A DNA stretch of 64,000 nucleotides. Origin: Halictus rubicundus (taxonomy: Eukaryota > Arthropoda > Insecta > Hymenoptera > Halictidae). Where the stretch lies: contig NW_027488868.1 of the NCBI RefSeq assembly GCF_050948215.1, positions 124,001-188,000 of the forward strand, given 5' to 3'. Positions 12,671 through 26,476 of this stretch are shown piece after piece (position 1 is the first letter of the stretch; each line of letters opens with the position of its first letter). The notes beneath the pieces are model-generated. The model saw only the letters and a list, made by a program, of their open reading frames with translations. It was not told where the DNA came from and ran no database searches. The position numbers and the translations under genes were made by a program.

Positions 12671-13430
12671 CTATACTATACTATCCTCTATCCTATCCTA
12701 TCCTCTATCCTATCCAATCACCTATCCGATCCTCTATCCTATCCTTTCCTCTATCCTATCCTATCCTCAATCCTATCCTATCCTCTACCCTATCCTATCC
12801 TCTATCCTATCCTCTATCCTATCCTATCCTCTATCCTACCCAATCCCCTAACCTATCCTCTATCCTATCCTATCCTCTATCGTATCCTATCCTCTATCCT
12901 ATCCAATCCTATATCCTATCCTATCCGCTATCCTATCCCATCCTCTATCCTATCCTATCCTCTATCCTATCCTATCCTCTATAATATCCTATCCTCTATC
13001 CTATCCTATCCTATCCTCTATCCTATCCTATCCTCTATCCTATCCTATCCTCTATCCTATCCTATCCTCTATCCTATCCTCTATCCTATCCTATCCTCTA
13101 TCCTATCCAATCCCCTAACCTATCCTCTATCCTATCCTCTATCGTCTCCTGTCCTCTATCCTATACAATCCCCTATCCTATCCTCTATCCTATCCTATCC
13201 TCTATCCTATCCTATCCTCTTTCCTATCCTATCCTCTATCCTATCCTATCTTCTATCCTATCCTCTCATCTAATCTATCCACTATCGTATCCTATCCTCT
13301 ATCCTATCCAATCCTATATCCTATCCTCTATCCAATCCAATCCTCTATCCTATCCTATCCTCTATCCTATCCTATCCTCTATCCTATCCTATCCTCTATC
13401 CTATCCTATCCTCTATCCTATCCTATCCTC

Positions 13431-15070
13431 TATCGTATCCTATCCTCTATCCTATCCAATCACCTATCCGATCCCCTATCCTATCCTTTCCTCTATCCTA
13501 TCCTATCATCAATCCTATTCTATCCTCTATCCTATCCTATCCTCTATCCTATTCTATACTCTATCCTATCCTACCCGCTATCCTATCCTCTATCCTATCC
13601 AATCCCCTATCCGATCCTCTATCCTATCATATCCTCTATCCTATCCTATCCTCTATCCTATCCTATCCTCTATCCTATCCTATCCTATCCTCTATCCTAT
13701 CCTATCCTCTATCCTATCTTATCCTCTATCCTATCCTATCCTCTATCCTATCCTATCCTCTATCCTATCCTATCCTCTATCCTATACAATCCACTATCCT
13801 ATCCTCTATCCTATCCTCTACCCTATCCTATCCTCTATCCTATCCTATCTTCTATCCTATCCAATCACCTATCCGATCCTCTATCCTATCCTATCCTCTA
13901 TCCTATCCTATCCTATCCTCTATCCTATCCTATCCTCTATCCTATCTTATCATCTATCCTATCCTATCCTCTATCCTATCCTATCCTCTATCCTATCCTA
14001 TCCTCTATCCTATACAATCCACTATCCTATCCTCTATCCTATCCTCTACCCTATCCTATCCTCTATCCTATCCTATCTTCTATCCTATCCAATCACCTAT
14101 CCGATCCTCTATCCTATCCTTTCCTCTATCCTATACTATCCTCAATCGTATCCTATCCTCTATCCTATCCTATCCTCTATCCTATCCTATCCTCTATCCT
14201 ATCCTATCCTCTATCCTATACTATCCTCTATCCTATCCTATCCTCTATCCTATACAATCCACTATCCTATACTATCCTCTATCCTATCCTATCCTCTATC
14301 CTATACAATCCACTATCCTATCCTCTATCCTATCCTCTACCCTATCCTATCCTCTATCCTATCCTATCTTCTATCCTATCCTATCATCTATCCTATCCTC
14401 TATCGTATCCTATCCTCTATCCTATCCTCTATCCTATCTTATCCTCTATCCTATCCTATCCTCTATCCTATCCTATCCTCTATCCTATCCTATCCTCTAT
14501 CCTATCCTATCCTCTATCCTATCCTATCCTCTATCCTATCCTATCCTCTATCCTATCCTATCCTCTATCCTATCCTATCCTCTATCCTATCCTATCCTCT
14601 ATCCTATCCTATCCTCTATCCTATCCTATCCTCTATAATATCCTATCCTCTATCGTATTCTATCCTCTATCCTATCCTATCCTCTATCCTATCCGATCCT
14701 CTATCCTATCATATCCTCTATCCTATCCTATCCTCTATCCTATCCAATCCCCTAACCTATCCTCTATCCTATCCTCTATCGTCTCCTGTCCTCTATCCTA
14801 TACAATCCCCTATCCTATCCTCTATCCTATCCTATCCTCTATCCTATCCTATCCTCTTTCCTATCCTATCCTCTATCCTATCCTATCTTCTATCCTATCC
14901 TCTCATCTAATCTATCCACTATCGTATCCTATCCTCTATCCTATCCAATCCTATATCCTATCCTCTATCCAATCCAATCCTCTATCCTATCCTATCCTCT
15001 ATCCTATCCTATCCTCTATCCTATCCTATCCTCTATCATATCCTATCCTCTATCCTATCCTATCCTCTAT
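13431..15070. repeat. Middle domain begins: TATACAATCC blocks and a copied CTCATCTAATC block
   Basis: TATACAATCCACTATCC occurs at 13783, 14011, 14251 and 14302. The first step is 228 bp, confirmed by CCAATCACC at 13861 and 14089; the last is 51 bp, three monomers. The segment 14.73-15.07 kb repeats 13.09-13.43 kb at offset 1637 (GTCTCCTGTCC 13144 to 14781, CTCATCTAATC 13265 to 14902). The stretch 13.49-13.70 kb recurs at 15.78-15.97 kb at offset 2290 (CATCAATCC, CCGCTATCC, CATATCC). Confidence 0.8.
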
Positions 15071-18000
15071 CCTATCCTATCCTCTATAATATCCTATCCT
15101 CTATCGTATCCTATCCTCTATCCTATCCTATCCTCTATCCTATCCGATCCTCTATCCTATCATATCCTCTATCCTATCCTATCCTCTATCCTATCCTATC
15201 CTCTATCCTATCCTATCCTCTATCCTATCCTATCCTCAATCCTATCCTCTATCCTATCCTATCCTCTATCCTATCCTATCCTCTATCCTATCCTATCCTC
15301 TATCCTATCCTATCCTCTATCCTATCTTATACTCTATCCTATCCTATCCTCTATCCTATACTATCCTCAATCCTATCCTATCCTCTATCCTATCCTATCC
15401 TCTATCCTATCCAATCACCTATCCTATCCTCTATCCTATCCTATCCTCTATCCTATCCTATCCTCAATCCTATCCTATCCTCTATCCTATCCTATCCTCT
15501 ATCCTATCCAATCCCCTATCCTATCCTCTATCCTATCCTATCCTCTATCCTATCCTATCCTCTATCCTATCCTTTCCTCTATCCTATCCTATCCTCTATC
15601 CTATCCTATCCTCTATGCTATCCTATCCTCTATCCTATACTATCCTCTATCCTATCCTATCCTCTATCCTATCCTATCCTCTATCCTATCCTATCCTCTA
15701 TAATATCCTATCCTCTATCGTATTCTATCCTCTATCCTATCCTATCCTCTATCCTATCCGATCCTCTATCCTATCCTTTCCTCTATCCTATCCTATCATC
15801 AATCCTATTCTATCCTCTATCCTATCCTATCCTCTATCCTATTCTATACTCTATCCTATCCTATCCGCTATCCTATCCTCTATCCTATCCAATCCCCTAT
15901 CCGATCCTCTATCCTATCATATCCTCTATCCTATCCTATCCTCTATCCTATCCTATCCTCTATCCTATCCTATCCTCTATCCTATCTTATCCTCTATCCT
16001 ATCCTATCCTCTATCCTATCCTATCCTCTATCCTATCCTATCCTCTATCCTATACTATCCTCTATCCTATCCTATCCTCTATCCTATACAATCCACTATC
16101 CTATACTATCCTCTATCCTATCCTATCCTCTATCCTATACAATCCACTATCCTATCCTCTATCCTATCCTCTATCCTATCCTCTATCCTATCCTATCCTC
16201 TATCCTATCCTATCTTCTATCCTATCCTATCATCTATCCTATCCTCTATCGTATCCTATCCTCTATCCTATCCAATCCTATATCCTATCCTCTATCCTAT
16301 CCTATCCTCTATCCTATCCTATCCTCTATCCTATCCTATCCTCTATCCTATCCTATCCTCTATAATATCCTATCCTCTATCGTATTCTATCCTCTATCCT
16401 ATCCTATCCTCTATCCTATCCGATCCTCTATCCTATCATATCCTCTATCCTATCCTATCCTCTATCCTATCCGATCCTCTATCCTATCATATCCTCTATC
16501 CTATCCTATCCTCTATCTTATCCTATCTTCTATCCTATCCTATCATCTATCCTATCCTCTATCGTATCCTATCCTCTATCCTATCCAATCCTATATCCTA
16601 TCCTCTATCCTATCCTATCCTCTATCCTATCCTATCCTCTATCCTATCCTATCCTCTATCCTATCCTATCCTCTATAATATCCTATCCTCTATCGTATTC
16701 TATCCTCTATCCTATCCTATCCTCTATCCTATCCGATCCTCTATCCTATCATATCCTCTATCCTATCCTATCCTCTATCCTATCCTATCCTCTATCCTAT
16801 CCTATCCTCTATCCTATCCTATCCTCTATCCTATCCTATCCTCTATCCTATCCTATCCTCTATCCTATCCTATCCTCTATCCTATCCTATCCTCTATCCT
16901 ATGCTATCCTCTATCCTATCCTATCCTATCCTCTATCCTATCCGATCCTCTATCCTATCATATCCTCTACCCTATCCTATCCTCTATCCTATCCTATCCT
17001 CTATGCTTTCCTATCCTCTATCCTATACTATCCTCTATCCTATCCTATCCTCTATCCTATCCAATCACCTATCCGATCCTCTATCCTATCCTTTCCTCTA
17101 TCCTATACTATCCTCAATCCTATCCTATCCTCTATCCTATCCTATCCTCTATCCTATCCAATCCCCTATCCGATCCTCTATCCTATCATATCCTCTATCC
17201 TATCCTATCCTTTATCCTATCCTATCCTCTATCCTATCCTATCATCAATCCTATCCTCTATCCTATCCAATCCCCTATCCGATCCTCTATCCTATCCTAT
17301 CCTCTATCCTATCCTATCCTCTATCCTATCCTATCCTCTATCCTATCCTATCCTCTATCCTATCCTATCCTCTATCCTATCCTATCCTCTATCCTATCCT
17401 ATCCTCTATCCTATCCTATCCTATCCTCTATCCTATCCTATCCTCTATCCTATACTATCCTCTATCCTATCCTATCCTCTATCCTATCCTATCCTCTATC
17501 CTATCCTATCCTCTATCCTATCCTATCCTCTATCCTATCCTATCCTCTATCCTATACTATCCTCTATCCTATCCCATCCTCTATCCTATCCAATCACCTA
17601 TCCGATCCTCTATCCTATCCTTTCCTCCATCCTATCCTATCATCAATCCTATTCTATACTCTATCCTATCCTATCCGCTATCCTATCCTCTATCCTATCC
17701 AATCCCCTATCCGATCCTCTATCCTATCCTATCCTCTATCCTATCCTATCCTCTATCCTATCCTATCCTCTATCCTATCCTATCCTCTATCCTATCCTAT
17801 CCTATCCTCTATCCTATCCTATCCTATCCTCTATCCTATCCTATCCTCTATCCTATCTTATCCTCTATCCTATCCTATCCTCTATAATATCGTATCCTCT
17901 ATCCTATCCTATCCTCTATCCTATCCTATCCTCTATCCTATCCTATCCTCTATCCTATCCTATCCTCTATCCTATACAATCCTCTATCCTATCCTATCCT

Positions 18001-18580
18001 ATCCTCTATCCTATCCTATCCTCTATCCTATCCTATCATCTATCCTATCCACTATCGTATCCTACCCTCTAACCTATCCAATCCTATATAGTATCCTCTA
18101 TCCTATCCTATCCTCTATCCTATCCTATCCTCTATGCTATCCTATCCTCTATCCTATACTATCCTCTATCTTATCCTATCCTCTATCCTATCCTATCCTC
18201 TATGCTATCCTATCCTCTATCCTATACTATCCTCTATCCTATCCTATCCTCTATCCTATCCAATCACCTATCCGATCCTCTATCCTATCCTTTCCTCTAT
18301 CCTATACTATCCTCAATCCTATCCTATCCTCTATCCTATCCTATCCTATCCTCTATCCTATCCTATCCTCTATCCTATACTATCCTCTATCCTATCCTAT
18401 CCTCTATCCTATCCTATCCTCTATCCTATCCTATCCGATCCTCTATCCTATCATATCCTCTATCCTATCCTATCCTCTATCCTATCCTATCCTCTATCCT
18501 ATCCTATCCTCTATCCTATCCTATCCTATCCTCTATCCTATCCTATCCTCTATCCTATCTTATCCTCTATCCTATCCTAT
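15071..18580. repeat. Middle domain, CATATCC / GTATTCTATCC subfamily
   Basis: Dominated by the variant string CTATAATATCC, CTATCGTATTC, CCGATCC, CATATCC, which recurs many times between 15.7 and 28.9 kb. The segment beginning CTATGCTATCC at 16901 is similar to that beginning at 30928 (offset 14027) and 32640. Three forward frames stay open over up to 3 kb here (15615-18650), explained by monomer composition. No gene is visible. Confidence 0.8.
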
Positions 18581-20875
18581 CCTCTATAATATCGTATCCT
18601 CTATCCAATCCTATACTCTATCCTATCCTATCCTATCCTCTATCTTATAATATCCTCTATCCTATCCTATCCTCTATCCTATCCTATCCTCTATCCTATC
18701 CTATCCTCTATCCTATCCTATCCTCTATCCTATCCTATCCTCTATCCTATCCTATCCTCTATCCTATCCTATCCTCTATCCTATCCTATCCTCTATCCTA
18801 TCCTATCCTCTTTCCTATCCTATCCTCTATCCTATCCTATCCTCTATGCTATCCTATCCTCTATCCTATACTATCCTCTATCCTATCCTATCCTCTATCC
18901 TATCCTATCCTCTATGCTATCCTATCCTCTATCCTATACTATCCTCTATCCTATCCTATCCTCTATCCTATCCAATCACCTATCCGATCCTCTATCCTAT
19001 CCTTTCCTCTATCCTATACTATCCTCAATCCTATCCTATCCTCTATCCTATCCTATCCTCAATCCTATCCAATCCCCTATCCGATCCTCTATCCTATCAT
19101 ATCCTCTATCCTATCCTATCCTCTATCCTATCCTATCCTTTATCCTATCCTATCCTCTATCCTATCCTATCCTCTATCCTATCCTATCCTCTATCCTATT
19201 CTATCCTCTATCCTATCCTATCCTATCCTCTATCCTATCCTATCCTCTATCCTATACTATCCTTTATCCTATCCTATCCTCTATCCTATCCTATCCTCTA
19301 TCCTATCCTATCCTCTATCCTATCCTATTCTCTATCCTATCCTATCCTCTATCCTATACTATCCTCTATCCTATCCCATCCTCTATCCTATCCAATCACC
19401 TATCCGATCCTCTATCCTATCCTTTCCTCTATCCTATCCTATCATCAATCCTATTCTATCCTCTATCCTATAATATCCTCTATCCTATCCTATCCTCTAT
19501 CCTATCCTATCCTATCCTCTATCCTATCCTATCCTATCCTCTATCCTATCCTATCCTCTATCCTATCTTATCCTCTATCCTATCCGATCCTCTATAATAT
19601 CGTATCCTCTATCCAATCCTATACTCTATCCTATCCTATCCTATCCTCTATCTTATAATATCCTCTATCCTATCCTATCCTCTATCCTATCCTATCCTCT
19701 ATCCTATCCTATCCTCTATCCTATCCTATCCTCTATCCTATCCTATCCTCTATCCTATCCTATCCTCTATCCTATCCTATCCTCTATCCTATCCTATCCT
19801 CTATCCTATCCTATCCTCTATCCTATCCTATCCTCTATCCTATCCTATCCTCTATGCTATCCTATCCTCTATCCTATACTATCCTCTATCCTATCCTATC
19901 CTCTATCCTATCCTATCCTCTATGCTATCCTATCCTCTATCCTATACTATCCTCTATCCTATCCTATCCTCTATCCTATCCAATCACCTATCCGATCCTC
20001 TATCCTATCCTTTCCTCTATCCTATACTATCCTCAATCCTATCCTATCCTCTATCCTATCCTATCCTCAATCCTATCCAATCCCCTATCCGATCCTCTAT
20101 CCTATCATATCCTCTATCCTATCCTATCCTCTATCCTATCCTATCCTTTATCCTATCCTATCCTCTATCCTATCCTATCCTCTATCCTATCCTATCCTCT
20201 ATCCTATTCTATCCTCTATCCTATCCTATCCTATCCTCTATCCTATCCTATCCTCTATCCTATACTATCCTTTATCCTATCCTATCCTCTATCCTATCCT
20301 ATCCTCTATCCTATCCTATCCTCTATCCTATCCTATTCTCTATCCTATCCTATCCTCTATCCTATACTATCCTCTATCCTATCCCATCCTCTATCCTATC
20401 CAATCACCTATCCGATCCTCTATCCTATCCTTTCCTCTATCCTATCCTATCATCAATCCTATTCTATCCTCTATCCTATAATATCCTCTATCCTATCCTA
20501 TCCTCTATCCTATCCTATCCTATCCTCTATCCTATCCTATCCTATCCTCTATCCTATCCTATCCTCTATCCTATCTTATCCTCTATCCTATCCGATCCTC
20601 TATAATATCGTATCCTCTATCCAATCCTATACTCTATCCTATCCTATCCTATCCTCTATCTTATAATATCCTCTATCCTATCCTATCCTCTATCCTATCC
20701 TATCCTCTATTCTATCCTATCCTCTATCCTATCCTATCCTCTATCCTATCCTATCCTCTATCCTATCCTATCCTCTATCCTATCCTATCCTATCCTCTAT
20801 CCTATCCTATCCTATCCTCTATCCTATCCTATCCTCTATCCTATCTTATCCTCTATCCTATCCTATCCTCTATAA
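18581..20875. repeat. 1008-bp tandem repeat, about two copies plus ends
   Basis: CTATAATATCG followed by CCAATCCTATACTC and CTTATAATATCC lies at 18584, 19592 and 20600, exactly 1008 bp apart. CTATGCTATCC pairs at 18846 and 18914 recur at 19854 and 19922. The two full copies translate identically in the same forward frame, so they differ by few or no substitutions there. A partial fourth end lies 270 bp later, at 20870. Confidence 0.9.
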
Positions 20876-23800
20876 TATCGTATCCTCTATCCAATCCTAT
20901 ACTCTATCCTATCCTATCCTATCCTCTATCTTATAATATCCTCTATCCTATCCTATCCTCTATCCTATCCTATCCTCTATTCTATCCTACCCTCTATCCT
21001 ATCCTATCCTCTATCCTATCCTATCCTCTATCCTATCCTATCCTCTATCCTATTCTATCCTCTATCCTATCCTATCCTCTATCCTATCCTCTATCCTATC
21101 CTCTATCCTATCCTCTATCCTATCCTATCATCTATCCTATCCTATCCTCTATCCTATCCTATCCTCTAACCTATCCTCTCATCTAATCTATCCACTATCG
21201 TATTCTATCCTCTATACTATCCAATCCTATATCCTATCCTCTATCCAATCCAATCCTCTATCCTATCCTATCCTCTATCCTATCCTATTATCTATCCTAT
21301 CCTATCCTCTATCCTATCCTATCCTCTATAATATCGTATCCTCTATCGTATCCTATCCTCTATCCTATCCTATCCTCTATCCTATCCGATCCTCTATCCT
21401 ATCATATCCTCTATCCTATCCTATCCTCTATCCTATCCTGTCCTCTATCCTATCCTATCCTCTATCCTATCCTATCCTCAATCCTATCCTCTATCCTCTA
21501 TCATATCCTATCCTCTATCCTATCCTATCCTCTATCCTATCCTATCCTCTATCCTATCCTATCCTCTATCCTATCCTATCCTCTATCCTATCCTATACTC
21601 TATCCTATCCTATCCTCTATCCTATACTATCCTCAATCCTATCCTATCCTCTATCCTATCCTATCCTCTATCCTATCCAATCACCTATCCGATCCTCTAT
21701 CCTATCCTTTCCTCTATCCTATACTATCCTCAATCCTATCCTATCCTCTATCCTATCCTATCCTCTATCCTATCCTATCCTCTATCCTATCCAATCCCCT
21801 ATCCGATCCTCTATCCTATCATATCCTCTATCCTATCCTATTCTCTATCCTAACCTATCCTCTATCCTATCCTATCCTCTATCCTATCCTATAAAATCCT
21901 CTATCCTATCCTATCCTCTATCCTATCTTATCCTCTATTCTATCCTATCCTCTATAATATCCTATCCTCTATCCTATCCTATCCTCAATCCTATCCTATC
22001 CTCTATCCTATTCTATCCTCTATCCTATCATATCCTCTATCCTATCCTCTATCCTATCCTCTATCCTATCCTCTATCCTATCCTATCATCTATCCTATCC
22101 TATCCTCTATCCTATCCTATCCTCTATCCTATCCTATCCTCTATCCTATCCTATCCTCTATCCTATCCTATCCTCTATCCTATCCTATCCTCTATCCTAT
22201 CCTATCCTCTATAATATCCTATCCTCTATCGTATTCTATCCTCTATCCTATCCTATCCTCTATCCTATCCGATCCTCTATCCTATCATATCCTCTATCCT
22301 ATCCTATCCTCTATCCTATCCTATCTTCTATCCTATCCTATCATCTATCCTATCCTCTATCGTATCCTATCCTCTATCCTATCCGATCCTCTATCTTATC
22401 CTATCCTCTATCCTATTCTATATTCTATCCTATCCTATCCTCTATCCTATACTATCCTCTATAATATCCTATCCTCTATCGTATTCTATCCTCTATCCTA
22501 TCCTATCCTCTATCCTATCCGATCCTCTATCCTATCATATCCTCTATCCTATTCTATCCTCTATCCTATCTTATCCTCTATCCTATCCTATCCTCTATCC
22601 TATCCTATCCTCTATCCTATCCTATCCTCTATCCTATCCTATCCTCTACCCTATCCTATCCTCTATCCTATTCTATCCTCTATCCTATCCTATCCTCTAT
22701 CCTATCCTATCCTCTATCCTATCCTATCCTCTATCCTATCCTATCCTCTATCCTATCTTATCCTCTATCCTATCCTATCCTATCCTCTATCCTATCCTAT
22801 CCTCTATCCTATACTATCCTTTATCCTATCCTATCCTCTATCCTATCCTATCCTCTATCCTATCCTATCCTCTATCCTATCCTATTCTCTATCCTATCCT
22901 ATCCTCTATCCTATACTATCCTCTATCCTATCCCATCCTCTATCCTATCCAATCACCTATCCGATCCTCTATCCTATCCTTTCCTCTATCCTATCCTATC
23001 ATCAATCCTATTCTATCCTCTATCCTATAATATCCTCTATCCTATCCTATCCTCTATCCTATCCTATCCTATCCTCTATCCTATCCTATCCTATCCTCTA
23101 TCCTATCCTATCCTCTATCCTATCTTATCCTCTATCCTATCCGATCCTCTATAATATCGTATCCTCTATCCAATCCTATACTCTATCCTATCCTATCCTA
23201 TCCTCTATCTTATAATATCCTCTATCCTATCCTATCCTCTATCCTATCCTATCCTCTATTCTATCCTATCCTCTATCCTATCCTATCCTCTATCCTATCC
23301 TATCCTCTATCCTATCCTATCCTCTATCCTATCCTATCCTATCCTCTATCCTATCCTATCCTATCCTCTATCCTATCCTATCCTCTATCCTATCTTATCC
23401 TCTATCCTATCCTATCCTCTATAATATCGTATCCTCTATCCAATCCTATACTCTATCCTATCCTATCCTATCCTCTATCTTATAATATCCTCTATCCTAT
23501 CCTATCCTCTATCCTATCCTATCCTCTATTCTATCCTACCCTCTATCCTATCCTATCCTCTATCCTATCCTCTATCCTATCCTCTATCCTATCCTCTATC
23601 CTATCCTATCATCTATCCTATCCTATCCTCTATCCTATCCTATCCTCTAACCTATCCTCTCATCTAATCTATCCACTATCGTATTCTATCCTCTATACTA
23701 TCCAATCCTATATCCTATCCTCTATCCAATCCAATCCTCTATCCTATCCTATCCTCTATCCTATCCTATTATCTATCCTATCCTATCCTCTATCCTATCC

Positions 23801-25250
23801 TATCCTCTATAATATCGTATCCTCTATCGTATCCTATCCTCTATCCTATCCTATCCTCTATCCTATCCGATCCTCTATCCTATCATATCCTCTATCCTAT
23901 CCTATCCTCTATCCTATCCTGTCCTCTATCCTATCCTATCCTCTATCCTATCCTATCCTCAATCCTATCCTCTATCCTCTATCATATCCTATCCTCTATC
24001 CTATCCTATCCTCTATCCTATCCTATCCTCTATCCTATCCTATCCTCTATCCTATCCTATCCTCTATCCTATCCTATACTCTATCCTATCCTATCCTCTA
24101 TCCTATACTATCCTCAATCCTATCCTATCCTCTATCCTATCCTATCCTCTATCCTATCCAATCACCTATCCGATCCTCTATCCTATCCTTTCCTCTATCC
24201 TATACTATCCTCAATCCTATCCTATCCTCTATCCTATCCTATCCTCTATCCTATCCTATCCTCTATCCTATCCAATCCCCTATCCGATCCTCTATCCTAT
24301 CATATCCTCTATCCTATCCTATTCTCTATCCTAACCTATCCTCTATCCTATCCTATCCTCTATCCTATCCTATAAAATCCTCTATCCTATCCTATCCTCT
24401 ATCCTATCTTATCCTCTATTCTATCCTATCCTCTATAATATCCTATCCTCTATCCTATCCTATCCTCAATCCTATCCTATCCTCTATCCTATTCTATCCT
24501 CTATCCTATCATATCCTCTATCCTATCCTCTATCCTATCCTCTATCCTATCCTCTATCCTATCCTATCATCTATCCTATCCTATCCTCTATCCTATCCTA
24601 TCCTCTATCCTATCCTATCCTCTATCCTATCCTATCCTCTATCCTATCCTATCCTCTATCCTATCCTATCCTCTATCCTATCCTATCCTCTATAATATCC
24701 TATCCTCTATCGTATTCTATCCTCTATCCTATCCTATCCTCTATCCTATCCGATCCTCTATCCTATCATATCCTCTATCCTATCCTATCCTCTATCCTAT
24801 CCTATCTTCTATCCTATCCTATCATCTATCCTATCCTCTATCGTATCCTATCCTCTATCCTATCCGATCCTCTATCTTATCCTATCCTCTATCCTATTCT
24901 ATATTCTATCCTATCCTATCCTCTATCCTATACTATCCTCTATAATATCCTATCCTCTATCGTATTCTATCCTCTATCCTATCCTATCCTCTATCCTATC
25001 CGATCCTCTATCCTATCATATCCTCTATCCTATTCTATCCTCTATCCTATCTTATCCTCTATCCTATCCTATCCTCTATCCTATCCTATCCTCTATCCTA
25101 TCCTATCCTCTATCCTATCCTATCCTCTACCCTATCCTATCCTCTATCCTATTCTATCCTCTATCCTATCCTATCCTCTATCCTATCCTATCCTCTATCC
25201 TATCCTATCCTCTATCCTATCCTATCCTCTATCCTATCTTATCCTCTATC
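20210..25250. repeat. ~2.5-kb tandem duplication
   Basis: About 20210-22780 is repeated at about 22760-25250. The offset is 2549 for TATACTATCC followed by TTTATCC (20261 to 22810) and CTATAATATCG (20600 to 23149). It is 2481 after an indel near 21.0-21.1 kb (CTCATCTAATC 21178 to 23659, ATAAAATCC 21891 to 24372, CTATATTCTA 22419 to 24900, CTACCC 22646 to 25127). The 68-bp difference, four monomers, is the main length change. ATAAAATCC is specific to these copies. Confidence 0.88.
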
Positions 25251-26019
25251 CTATCCTATCCTCTATAATATCGTATCCTCTATCCAATCCTATACTCTAT
25301 CCTATCCTATCCTATCCTCTATCGTATTCTATCCTCTATCCTATCCTATCCTCTATCCTATCCGATCCTCTATCCTATCATATCCTCTATCCTATCCTAT
25401 CCTCTATCCTATCCGATCCTCTATCCTATCATATCCTCTATCCTATCCTATCCTCTATCCTATCCTATCTTCTATCCTATCCTATCATCTATCCTATCCT
25501 CTATCGTATCCTATCCTCTATCCTATCCGATCCTCTATCTTATCCTATCCTCTATCCTATTCTATATTCTATCCTATCCTATCCTCTATCCTATACTATC
25601 CTCTATAATATCCTATCCTCTATCGTATTCTATCCTCTATCCTATCCTATCCTCTATCCTATCCGATCCTCTATCCTATCACATCCTCTATCCTATTCTA
25701 TCCTCTATCCTATCTTATCCTCTATCCTATCCTATCCTCTATCCTATCCTATCCTCTATCCTATCCTATCCTCTATCCTATCCTATCCTCTACCCTATCC
25801 TATCCTCTATCCTATTCTATCCTCTATCCTATCCTATCCTCTATCCTATCCTATCCTCTATCCTATCCTATCCTCTATCCTATCCTATCCTCTACCCTAT
25901 CCTATCCTCTATCCTATCCTATCCTCTATCCTATCCTATCCTCTATCCTATCCTATCCTCTATCCTATCCTATCCTCTATCCTATCCAATCCCCTATCCG
26001 ATCCTCTATCCTATCATAT

Positions 26020-26476
26020 CCTCTATCCTATCCTATCCTCTATCCTATCCTATCCTCTATCCTATCCTATCCTCTATCCTATCCTATCCTCTATCCTATC
26101 CTATCCTCTATCCTATCCTATCCTCTATCCTATCCTATCCTCTATCCTATCCTATCCTCTATCCTATCCTATCCTCTATCCTATCCTATCCTCTATCCTA
26201 TCCTATCCTCTATCCTATCCTATCCTCTATCCTATCCTATCCTCTATCCTATCCTATCCTCTATCCTATCCTATCCTCTATCCTATCCTATCCTCTATCC
26301 TATCCTATCCTCTATCCTATCCTATCCTCTATCCTATCCTATCCTCTATCCTATCCTATCCTCTATCCTATCCTATCCTCTATCCTATCCTATCCTCTAT
26401 CCTATCCTATCCTCTATCCTATCCTATCCTCTATCCTATCCTATCCTCTATCCTATCCTATCCTCTATCCTATCCT
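26020..26476. repeat. Homogeneous 17-bp monomer tract, about 27 units
   Basis: Between CATATCC at 26015 and a 22-bp unit near 26477 I see no substitution: about 27 consecutive consensus monomers. The paralogous tract 3272 bp downstream has about 13. Such purity among diverged neighbours indicates a recent expansion or local homogenisation. Confidence 0.87.

Larger units (their letters stand above)
10297..13430. repeat. 3.1-kb copy of 4.05-7.28 kb
   Basis: Collinear with 4049-7280: TCCTGTCC 4571 to 10508, CCAACCTAACC 5172 to 11109, GTTT tails 5796 to 11733, CTATAATATCC 6831 to 12979, CTCATCTAATC 7117 to 13265. Two structural differences are visible. About 311 bp, including a GTTT module, is missing between 10297 and 10508. 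A 228-bp segment is duplicated at 12215-12670. Confidence 0.86.
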
